DNA of 64,000 bases, taken from contig JAZRKP010000057.1 in NCBI GenBank assembly GCA_045646365.1, positions 1-64,000 of the forward strand, written 5' to 3'. Under the pieces are notes generated by a model. It saw only the letters and a program-made list of their open reading frames with translations. It was not told the DNA's origin and did not search any database. The DNA is from SIG454 sp045646365. GTDB taxonomy: Bacteria; Bacillota; Clostridia; Monoglobales; Monoglobaceae. Both the position numbers and the translations under genes were made by a program. Below are positions 1 to 8,412 of the stretch, one piece after another (position 1 is the first letter of the stretch; each line of letters begins with the position of its first letter).

Positions 1-2124
1 TGCAACGCTGATTTTATACTCAAGATTAAGTATCTTTTCTTCTGTTATTTTGAGTTCCTCAAACGTTGACATTCCGTTAAAATCAACATTACCAAAAATT
101 ATCATTCTCGAATGATACGGCGGAAGATTAAGTTCAATTTCATCGCTACATTCCTTAATAACGGCAGTATTTTCAAAGGCATCATATTCAATATATTTTC
201 CGCCCTCAAAAGCCGAAAGCTTAAGTTTTGTATTAATCTCTTTGTTTATATCCTCATTGCTGAACATATAGATATGAGCATTGTTTCTTGTATAGTGATA
301 ATACCTTAAGAATATGCCGTCATAATCGGATTCAACATCATTAAACTTACTTGATTTCATATAGTCAACAAGTTCGCAAAGCTTAACATTTTCAAACTCT
401 GTTTCCGTATTTTCTTCCGAAACTGTTATAATTTTTATATCTGCTTTTTTCAGCTTATCCACAACTTCATCGGGAACATTTTCCGCATAAGAAACAATTA
501 AAATATTATATTTCTCACCGTTTAATGCACTGTTTTCAATTTTATCAAGATAATCCACAGGGATAATATCATAGTCCAAAAGATTATCATAAAGCTTCTT
601 CGCAATTTTCTCAAGAGGCAAAAAGTTTCTGTTTGTCCATCGGGTTTCCGCATCATATAAAATTGCACAGGTTGAAATGTGCTTTCCGTCGTTTAGCATA
701 TAGCACATTCTGTTCATATAGTCCATATTTCTCTTAAAGAATTTAAACTGCGGATTTCTGCCCGTATCATAGAAATTCGGCGGACAGTCTGTGTCATTTG
801 GCTTTGGTGAAAATGCGTGAGGAACATAATAATTTATTCCTCGCACGAACATATGGTCCATAAGATATTTCATTATTTTAGTGCCTTCTGCCCAGCCATA
901 AGCACCAAAAATTTCGCACATTGCTCTACCTTTTTTAAGAGGGTCGATATGAGCAAGAGAAGATGCAAGCTTTCCGAGATAATAATGGAAAAAGTCGTTT
1001 TCCATATGCTTATATCCAACAAGTCCTGCATTACTGCACTCCGTAAGTCCCGGAACAATCTGGTGAAGCACCACATCAATTCCAGACATATCCTGTCCAT
1101 TTAAAGCTCTGAAATAGTGTCCCGGACCTTGTCCTGTTTTTGCGTGAGTGTTATTATCCTCAATTATATGACCAATATACATAACATCATGCTCACGGCA
1201 CCAAGAACCGAGTTTGTCTCCAAAATTTTTCTTATACTCTGTTGTTATGCTGTCCATATATGAATATCTAAACTTATCTGATATATTTTCAATATCAAAC
1301 CAAAGTCCTGCAAGATGTTTCATATCAATATAGCATTTCAGTTTATCATGCCAGGGATAATGAACAAATGGTGTTCCCGTATCAAACGAAAAGCCATTGG
1401 CAGTATTATTCAAAAAGCTTGGTTCGTCGGAGAAAAAGCCTAAAAATGTGTTACCGAAATATTCTGGAAATTTATCATAGTGTGGCTGATACACTTCATC
1501 TATGAACAAATCAACGGTTTCGGGATTTAGCATATCGCAAAACGGCAAATGTCTTTCCTCTTTTCCTCTTTTTGTTTTAATCATAAACACAATACGCCAC
1601 ATACCCTCGGGTAAATCAAAATACACCATATCTCCCGATAGTCCGTCTGTTATATCTATTATTTCACTATATTTTTCGCTATTGGGAATATGTTTAAGCG
1701 CGGAAATCCGAACAATTTCGTCTTCCTCACTTTCAAGATGGCATGATGCCATCGCACAGCCATCCTGAACTGGACCTGCCACATCAATATGGGTTTCTGT
1801 TATGCCAAACGCCTGAAGATGTTTATATTTTTCTTCAAAGATGCCATTGGCATAGCCTGACGGGTAATGTTTATCGTCAAGTATCCAAACATTCATATTC
1901 CGCTTTTTGCACTCGTCAAAGATAAGCTTAATGTCTTCCCACCAATCATCTTTGCAAAACGCTTCATGAGTTCTTGACTCCAAGCAGACAGAGCGTATTC
2001 CACATTCATAAATCCGTTCAATTTCCGCAATTATATATTTGTCATCTTCATTATGAAGCCACAAAAACGGCGCTATGTAATTATGCTGTTTCCCATTTAA
2101 GTTATCCAAAAGTCTTTTGTCCAT
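1..2124 (-). CDS. GH106-like glycoside hydrolase (partial, 3' end outside window)
   Basis: The gene runs off the left edge of the window: 708 codons are open from the ATG at 2124, which is preceded by AAGGAG at seven bases. There is no signal peptide, so the enzyme is probably cytoplasmic. The N-terminal half has a WILDDKHYPSGYANG stretch (about residues 79-93) and acidic motifs GFFSDEPSF (about 230) and CEIFGAYGW (about 405), which resemble the TIM-barrel proteins related to GH106 alpha-L-rhamnosidases. From about residue 484 (CAILYDAETRW) it resembles the Rossmann-like middle domain of A4-type beta-galactosidases. It is the last gene visible in the region A operon, 92 bases after a secreted binding protein. 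A rhamnosidase role would fit the pectin-type enzymes nearby, but the substrate is inferred and another exo-glycosidase activity is possible. Confidence 0.6.
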   Translation of the reverse strand, partial: MDKRLLDNLNGKQHNYIAPFLWLHNEDDKYIIAEIERIYECGIRSVCLESRTHEAFCKDDWWEDIKLIFDECKKRNMNVWILDDKHYPSGYANGIFEEKYKHLQAFGITETHIDVAGPVQDGCAMASCHLESEEDEIVRISALKHIPNSEKYSEIIDITDGLSGDMVYFDLPEGMWRIVFMIKTKRGKEERHLPFCDMLNPETVDLFIDEVYQPHYDKFPEYFGNTFLGFFSDEPSFLNNTANGFSFDTGTPFVHYPWHDKLKCYIDMKHLAGLWFDIENISDKFRYSYMDSITTEYKKNFGDKLGSWCREHDVMYIGHIIEDNNTHAKTGQGPGHYFRALNGQDMSGIDVVLHQIVPGLTECSNAGLVGYKHMENDFFHYYLGKLASSLAHIDPLKKGRAMCEIFGAYGWAEGTKIMKYLMDHMFVRGINYYVPHAFSPKPNDTDCPPNFYDTGRNPQFKFFKRNMDYMNRMCYMLNDGKHISTCAILYDAETRWTNRNFLPLEKIAKKLYDNLLDYDIIPVDYLDKIENSALNGEKYNILIVSYAENVPDEVVDKLKKADIKIITVSEENTETEFENVKLCELVDYMKSSKFNDVESDYDGIFLRYYHYTRNNAHIYMFSNEDINKEINTKLKLSAFEGGKYIEYDAFENTAVIKECSDEIELNLPPYHSRMIIFGNVDFNGMSTFEELKITEEKILNLEYKISVA

Positions 2125-2216
2125 AATAAGTCTCCTTCATATATGACCATTAGCTATATCTGCACGAATATTAGGTATAATTTTACAAAATTTCAAAGCT
2201 ATTCTTTAACTTCTTA

Positions 2217-4112
2217 TCACTTCGCAATTTTTATATGCTCACTATATGGTATTGATTTTTCAAGAGTATCCCATACAAATACACAAGCTGATGTTACATT
2301 TTGATGATTTCCAACTGTTATATTAACAGGTTCAATGGAAACCGCTCCTTTAGGAACTATGTATACTCCGTTATGTGAATATGCTTTCACAAACTTATTG
2401 TCATTATAAAGTGCGACAATGAATTTCACTGTTTTATCTGCCTCGGAACAGTTTGCGATATAACTGTCTATTGTCACGGTTTTATCTAAAATTTCTGAGA
2501 GCGTGGTTATTTCATCTCCGATTGCATTTTTTATTGAAGCAAGACTTATTTCGTTTATAGAATCAATGGTTTTAAATTCAACATTTACATCTTCACCAAG
2601 CGTATCTCCTATTAAATTCACGATATCTGCCGATGCCGTTATTGTATATGTTGTGTTTTCAGCAAGAGCTTTACTGAATGTCATCACATACATACCGTCA
2701 ACAACTTCTCCCATATATTCTGCATTTGGAGAAATACTGATTAAATCTCCCGACATTTCATCAATAGGTGTTCCAAAATCTAAGGTTATGGTTTTAACGG
2801 CAGGTGAAACCTTCGTATGTTCCTGAATTTCATTTTTGTAATTCACTATAATAACATTTTTTTGCTTAAGTGACGGTTTTTCAACCCAACTTTCGATTTT
2901 TAAATCATCAAATGCTAATGTCGCGGAAGTGTTCCAGTTATCAATGTTAAAGCTTGTAAAATTAGTAAGTTCAGCATTTTTATCGACATTTTGAAGCTGG
3001 TCATGTTCATGTGTTCCTACAACGTTTCCATTTTCATCATAAGCTGTTATTTTTATTGAAGTTTTGTCTAAATCGACTATTGCCTCAATTTTCAGCCACT
3101 TTTCCATATTATCCAAAGTGCAAATCTCCATCATATCAGCACTTGCCCATGAATTTGTCACAAGCTTTCCGTCTGTCACTTCTGTAAGAAGCACATTTCC
3201 TGTGCCTGTTCCGGATAGATATATAATTGGTTTTGAGTTCCCTGGTTTAAACTTATATGAAATCTTATATTTTCCTGAAGTTGCAGCAGGATTAACCTTT
3301 CTTTTGAAGTTGCTGTTTGAAAAAATAACATACTTACCATATTCATATTCTTTAACTTCGGCTGAGCTTACTGACGGAATCGTCCAACCTGTCATTCCAT
3401 CCTGTGTTAAAATCTCATCAAAATTATCTTCGATAAGGATAGACTCATTAACTTCCTCCGGGATATAAGGTTTAATAATCACATTGTCAACAAGCAATTC
3501 CGTTCTTGACTGATTCTGTATCGTTATCTTCTTTATGTCCGTAAGCCCGTTCATAAGTGCATACGCATTTTCGGACTCACTCAATAAGTTGCCTTTTTCA
3601 TCAAATATTTTACATGTCGCCGTATTATTTTCCAAATCAACAATATGTTTAACCGTCATCCATTTATTTACATCAACATTCGCTAAAACATTCTGTCCCC
3701 ACGAAGCAGTGTTTACATCCCCCGAAGTCTTGCATTGGGATAAAATATGAAAACTGTTTGACGAACTATACAACAGAACCAAAGGCTTTGCACTTCCAGG
3801 CTTTAAAGAATAGCTTATTTCATACATTCCATCACTCAAATATACCTCTTTATGGATTTCCCCGTCTGTGTATGAAACATATTTATTGTCGTCATCTCCA
3901 AAAATAGAAATGCTGCTACCGTCTTTGTTATACACCCAATTATTTGAAACAGCATCAACCCAGTTTAAATAAGTGTCAAAATTTTCATTTATTATATAAT
4001 CAGATTCAGACTCATCCAATAGTAAGTTTTCAGCGCTTATCTCGATTGCAAATAAACTGCAAACAAGCGAAAAACATAAAAGCAAGGATAATATCCGTTT
4101 AAATTTAGTCAT
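2217..4112 (-). CDS. Secreted double jelly-roll binding protein with Ig-like domain and shared C-terminal module
   Basis: This is a non-catalytic extracellular protein. A signal peptide (KRILSLLLCFSLVCSLFA) is followed by two LamG/CBM-like beta-sandwich repeats of about 180 residues (about 40-220 and 225-410), a bacterial Ig-like (Big_5 type) domain containing a DFGTPIDE motif (about 425-525) and the C-terminal module found in six other proteins of this window (ending CVFVWDTLEKSIPY). The start at 4112 is chosen because AAAGGAG lies seven bases upstream; the ATG two codons earlier is too close to it. The two repeats match repeats 2 and 3 of the 810-residue protein at 10787-13219, so one gene derives from the other by duplication. 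Carbohydrate binding is inferred from fold type and operon context; no catalytic residues are apparent. Confidence 0.7.
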   Translation of the reverse strand: MTKFKRILSLLLCFSLVCSLFAIEISAENLLLDESESDYIINENFDTYLNWVDAVSNNWVYNKDGSSISIFGDDDNKYVSYTDGEIHKEVYLSDGMYEISYSLKPGSAKPLVLLYSSSNSFHILSQCKTSGDVNTASWGQNVLANVDVNKWMTVKHIVDLENNTATCKIFDEKGNLLSESENAYALMNGLTDIKKITIQNQSRTELLVDNVIIKPYIPEEVNESILIEDNFDEILTQDGMTGWTIPSVSSAEVKEYEYGKYVIFSNSNFKRKVNPAATSGKYKISYKFKPGNSKPIIYLSGTGTGNVLLTEVTDGKLVTNSWASADMMEICTLDNMEKWLKIEAIVDLDKTSIKITAYDENGNVVGTHEHDQLQNVDKNAELTNFTSFNIDNWNTSATLAFDDLKIESWVEKPSLKQKNVIIVNYKNEIQEHTKVSPAVKTITLDFGTPIDEMSGDLISISPNAEYMGEVVDGMYVMTFSKALAENTTYTITASADIVNLIGDTLGEDVNVEFKTIDSINEISLASIKNAIGDEITTLSEILDKTVTIDSYIANCSEADKTVKFIVALYNDNKFVKAYSHNGVYIVPKGAVSIEPVNITVGNHQNVTSACVFVWDTLEKSIPYSEHIKIAK

Positions 4113-4140
4113 ATTCATACTCCTTTCAAACTTCTATAGA

Positions 4141-6729
4141 TTATTTATAAACAACAAATACTTTTGGAATCGTCCATCCCTGAACTAAAAATACCTTTGA
4201 ACAATCCGTATTGTTATTATAATATGTCTTTATATCTTCAACAGAGCCAACTCTTACCTTTTCAAAACGAGCCTCGTCATCGTATACGATTATCGTTCTT
4301 GACGCTGTGGACATAACCAAGCCCACATCAGACAAATCATTTTTATTATAACTGATTTTGACAATATCCCCTATGACATCGTAAGCATACCCTAAAGAAG
4401 TTGTGTATGATGTACTTGATTCAGGAGCCCCTGTGACAAAATTTTCAATATCGGAGTAATCAACAAGAATCTGCGCACCCTCAACCTCATTTTTGCCGTT
4501 TATTCTTATTCGGACAGTATCACCCTCACCAATTCCTGCATTCTCGAAAGAATATTCATCGCTTGCAACATATTCCACATAGTTTGTCCCCTGGTAACCC
4601 GTTATACTTTCTCTTGCTTCACCGTCAGGATTTAGAGTTACACCAATATTTTCAACAACAACCGGATCAACCGTTGAAACAAAGTTAGATGTACCATAGC
4701 CTTTTATAACTACATACTGTTCGTATCCTACTCTGTCAACTGTTTTATAGCTTTCTATATTCATTTTTGTTCCGTCAACCAGCTGATTCATTCCAAGAAC
4801 ACTAAATTCTGTATTCTCTGCTGATGCAGCCTTATCATCAGACGGAACCGAGAAAAATACAGTGTTTGTGTTAACAAAGCTCTTTAGGCCGAACGCCCCG
4901 AATGTTCTGAATTCCTGTTGAGCTTTATAAGGATTATTGATAGAAAGAACATCATTAAGTCCACCTTTATCTTCCTTAACGGTATCAATTATACTTATTT
5001 CTCCATTAGCATTTGTCTTAATCATAGCAAACTGCGGAGCAAGTCCACTATTGCCGCCAAGTCTTGTATAGATTTTCGAAACCGTATCAAATGAATCGCC
5101 GTCTATCTTTATTTTTTTTGCACATTTGGCTGTTTTAACAACGCCGTCAATGTTCAAATATCTTATTTCAACTGCCGTATCAAACCCATCCTCGCTTTTA
5201 ATCATTGCAATAAGATAAGCCGGTGAACAGTTTGATTCCAGCTCTTTAATATATGCAACCTTTCCGTTTGCATCCATATATAAGAGCACAGTCTTTCCCA
5301 CTGGGATTCCGTCTTTCACATTTTTTTGAGGAATATAATATTTATTCGCATCGATTTTTATTACGTACCCCTCATCTTCGGGTTTAACAGAGTCAACAAT
5401 TCCCGTCATCTGGTTTCCCGAGATATTTACCTCAAGATATTTTCCGTCCAATGAGCGGTATACACTTAAAACACTGTCAACGGTAACGGCACTAAAATCC
5501 GCCCCCGGAGTTCCAAGCATTTTAAGTGTCATTCTTTCGTACAAATCCGGATTCAACTCGATAAATTTGCTTGGTTGAAGTTTATCATACACAATATGTT
5601 TTTCGCTGTCAATTTTATCTACAAGTATATTTTCGTATGCTTTAATGATTGCAACATTATATTTTCCGTCGTTTTTTATAAGCTTTGCTGTGTATTCGGA
5701 AATATTGAATATTTTATCAATGTTTTCTGTTACACATCCACCATTATATATTACCGTTATACCTCTATCCACAGTTACTTTTCTGTATTTTCCTGAAATT
5801 TTATCCTTAAACTCAAATTCAAAATTTCCTGCATCAAAAAATGCATTTCTATCTGCTGTAATATCCAGAACCTCTGTTTTACCTGTGGGCATAGCACAGA
5901 GAACAGTTTTTCTGTCAATATTTTTTTCATAGTAGTAGAAAAACTCAATCTGCTGTCCAATATAGTCTTCAAGCTGAATATTTTCAGTAATGTATTCTAT
6001 TTCGTCTATAAGAACCTTACCATCATTCAATGACCGTCCATTTAGAGTCACACTGTTTGCACCATTTAGCATTCCTTTTCCGTAATAAATATCATGATGC
6101 ACGGTAAGTAGAGTTTTATCCGGTGAAATTGCATATTCAACTTCGTTTGTATTAAACACTTTTCCGTCAAATATGTTCGCTTTCATACCATTATAAAGAA
6201 TCATAAACATATCCTTGTTTGTAAGTTCTCCGCTTGTAAAAACATCAATATCCGCCCTTGAAGCAGCAGCAATATATCCCGCAGGATATCCGCCTTTAAG
6301 TTCTGCATAGATATTATGTCCCATAGCCGTCAACATAAGCTTATATGCTTCCGGCGCAGTAATTACTCTGTCGGGGTAGAAAAGTTTTTTTCCATTGCCA
6401 TTTATAATCCCATTATTTGCAAGAGCTGAAATTTCTTTATACGCCCAATGAGTTTTTGGTACATCATAATAATATATATCACTTCCGCTATATCCTTCAA
6501 GCTTCATTATTTTCGCAACAGCTGCCGCAAAATCCGCCCTTGTAACATGGTTATCCATATTTACATTATAGTCATAATAATCTGGTATAAACCCAAGTGT
6601 CCTCAAAGCCTCCATAGCGTTATATGCCGGAATTCGGGGTTCTTTCTCAGCAGATACAATATTCACACTTATACACATAATACAGACAAGGATAAAAGAT
6701 AATATCCTTTTATAAAAACTTTTATTCAT
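4141..6729 (-). CDS. S-layer homology protein, N-terminal SLH type (first copy)
   Basis: An 862-residue surface protein. A signal peptide (ILSFILVCIMCISVNIVSA) is followed by two clear SLH motifs and a degenerate third (about residues 35-195; note THWAYKEISALANNGIINGN and VTRADFAAAVAKIM), which should bind pyruvylated cell-wall polymer. The remaining 660 residues are beta-rich with no family I recognise; they include an AYENILVDKI motif and end in a VFVVYK tail. The protein at 30235-32811 has the same length and layout, including AYENIMVDSI and an IVVYK tail. In both places this gene follows, within about 15 bases, a gene for a protein with C-terminal SLH motifs. GGAGGG eight bases upstream supports the start. 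It may be a surface scaffold or polymer-binding protein; no enzymatic motif is seen. Confidence 0.75.
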   Translation of the reverse strand: MNKSFYKRILSFILVCIMCISVNIVSAEKEPRIPAYNAMEALRTLGFIPDYYDYNVNMDNHVTRADFAAAVAKIMKLEGYSGSDIYYYDVPKTHWAYKEISALANNGIINGNGKKLFYPDRVITAPEAYKLMLTAMGHNIYAELKGGYPAGYIAAASRADIDVFTSGELTNKDMFMILYNGMKANIFDGKVFNTNEVEYAISPDKTLLTVHHDIYYGKGMLNGANSVTLNGRSLNDGKVLIDEIEYITENIQLEDYIGQQIEFFYYYEKNIDRKTVLCAMPTGKTEVLDITADRNAFFDAGNFEFEFKDKISGKYRKVTVDRGITVIYNGGCVTENIDKIFNISEYTAKLIKNDGKYNVAIIKAYENILVDKIDSEKHIVYDKLQPSKFIELNPDLYERMTLKMLGTPGADFSAVTVDSVLSVYRSLDGKYLEVNISGNQMTGIVDSVKPEDEGYVIKIDANKYYIPQKNVKDGIPVGKTVLLYMDANGKVAYIKELESNCSPAYLIAMIKSEDGFDTAVEIRYLNIDGVVKTAKCAKKIKIDGDSFDTVSKIYTRLGGNSGLAPQFAMIKTNANGEISIIDTVKEDKGGLNDVLSINNPYKAQQEFRTFGAFGLKSFVNTNTVFFSVPSDDKAASAENTEFSVLGMNQLVDGTKMNIESYKTVDRVGYEQYVVIKGYGTSNFVSTVDPVVVENIGVTLNPDGEARESITGYQGTNYVEYVASDEYSFENAGIGEGDTVRIRINGKNEVEGAQILVDYSDIENFVTGAPESSTSYTTSLGYAYDVIGDIVKISYNKNDLSDVGLVMSTASRTIIVYDDEARFEKVRVGSVEDIKTYYNNNTDCSKVFLVQGWTIPKVFVVYK

Positions 6730-6744
6730 ATCTTATACCCTCCA

Positions 6745-8394
6745 TTATTGTAGTTTATCCAGAACTCCATAAACAACCTTTGCTGCCTGAGCTCTTGATG
6801 CGTAGCTTTTCGGGCTAAACTCCGTGTCGCTCACTCCATTTATTGCACCAATTCCATAAAGAATCTTCACAGACTCAACAGCATAAGGGGCAATATTTTT
6901 CTCATCTTCAAACGCAGTTTCTGCTATTATCCCGGCATTACCTTTAATTTTAAGAGCATTGCAGAGCATTACACACATATCCTCACGACTTATGCTATCT
7001 CCTATTCCGAATAAACCATTGCCAATTCCCTTTACAATTCCGTATTTTTCTGCAATATTTACATATTTGCAGTACCACGCATCTGTGTCCACATCAGAAA
7101 AAACATTACCATTCTCCCTCGTATTTTCAAGTCCCATGGCAATAACGAGAATTTTCACAAACTGCTCTCTTGTCACATTTTCATCGGGGCAGAAACTTTT
7201 TTCCGAAACACCGCTTATTATCCCTTTGTCAGCCAAAGCATGAATGGCTTCACTCGCCCATTGCACCCCGTCAATATCATCAAAAGTTAATTTAATAGTT
7301 TCATTTCCGTTTATTTCGTTTACATTAGCATTATCTACTGTGTATGATCCGCCATAGCTACTTCCGCTACTTGAAGAAAAACTGCCTCCACCCCCTCCAG
7401 AACCTCCTGATGAGGAATTTTCTTTTGAATTTCTGACAAGCATATCGTACTGACCCTTTATATTTTCGGCGGTATAGTCATTCCCTGCCATTTCCGAATA
7501 CACAGATGAGCGTGCCGAATCGTTAATCCCGAAAAGAAAACCATATGTTTCGAGCAGACTTTTTACTTCACCGTAACCCTTTGCATACTTTATCCCTGTA
7601 AGAACAAGTGCCTTTTTGAAACTTTCATCATATTCTTCAAGATTATTTATTGAAGTTCCACTCATTTTCTCTGTGAAATACTCTGAAATTTCACCATTTA
7701 TTGCAATATTATTATACTTTTCCCAAAGTAAAGAATCTGAAATCCAAAGTTTGTCCTCAAGACCTCTGATTGTGCTTAGCGTACCGTTATTGAGCTGATA
7801 TGCCGTTATAAATGTCTTAAACACTTTTGCATTTTCTGTCTGCTTAGTACTGTCAAGTACATTTTCCTTAACATAAGCAAAATAATCCATAAGCTCGTCA
7901 TTAAGAATTTTCCCATCTGACAATTCAAATCCATAGCCCAGAACAGTTCTTTTATCATTTATAATTTTTGCAAATTCGTCAAATTTGTTTTCTTTTGCCA
8001 TATCGTTCATGCAATCAACTGCATTACTTAAATCTTCATAGTTTATAAGTATAAGCTTAAAATTTTCTTTATCACCATTTGACGAGGCAAGCAACGCATT
8101 ATACTCATAGGATTGAACATCATAATCCATAATAAATTTGTATACTCCAGGCTCTTTCGCTGTTTTCTGTGCCATATATATTGCATCATCGAGGGAAACA
8201 TCCTCAAATGTTTTATCTTTTCCAAGCACATGCATTGTGATAAACTCATTACCGTCAGAATTTACCGTCACTTCAACCGAGGAATTTGCATAGTCATAAT
8301 TTATATTGTAATCTATTCCTTCAGCACACACCCCCATGCCCGTACTCGCCGAAAGGGTCAGGGCTAATATGCCGGATAATAATTTCTTTTTCAA
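6745..8394 (-). CDS. S-layer homology protein, C-terminal SLH type (first copy)
   Basis: A secreted protein of about 549 residues. After a signal peptide comes a domain of about 300 residues that I do not recognise, then a Ser/Gly-rich linker (about residues 330-355), then three SLH motifs (VQWASEAIHALADKGIISG, CKYVNIAEKYGIVKGIGN, APYAVESVKILYGIGAINGV). The likely start is TTG at 8394: GGAGGG lies seven bases before it. An in-frame ATG at 8409 overlaps that ribosome site and has none of its own. The gene starts 18 bases after the stop of the 769-residue GH39-like gene and is followed 15 bases later by the N-terminal SLH gene. The protein at 32826-34577 has the same layout. The three SLH motifs indicate non-covalent cell-wall anchoring; the N-terminal domain could hold a partner or polymer. 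Confidence 0.75.
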   Translation of the reverse strand: MKKKLLSGILALTLSASTGMGVCAEGIDYNINYDYANSSVEVTVNSDGNEFITMHVLGKDKTFEDVSLDDAIYMAQKTAKEPGVYKFIMDYDVQSYEYNALLASSNGDKENFKLILINYEDLSNAVDCMNDMAKENKFDEFAKIINDKRTVLGYGFELSDGKILNDELMDYFAYVKENVLDSTKQTENAKVFKTFITAYQLNNGTLSTIRGLEDKLWISDSLLWEKYNNIAINGEISEYFTEKMSGTSINNLEEYDESFKKALVLTGIKYAKGYGEVKSLLETYGFLFGINDSARSSVYSEMAGNDYTAENIKGQYDMLVRNSKENSSSGGSGGGGGSFSSSSGSSYGGSYTVDNANVNEINGNETIKLTFDDIDGVQWASEAIHALADKGIISGVSEKSFCPDENVTREQFVKILVIAMGLENTRENGNVFSDVDTDAWYCKYVNIAEKYGIVKGIGNGLFGIGDSISREDMCVMLCNALKIKGNAGIIAETAFEDEKNIAPYAVESVKILYGIGAINGVSDTEFSPKSYASRAQAAKVVYGVLDKLQ

Positions 8395-8412
8395 AGTCTT
8401 TCCCTCCATAAT

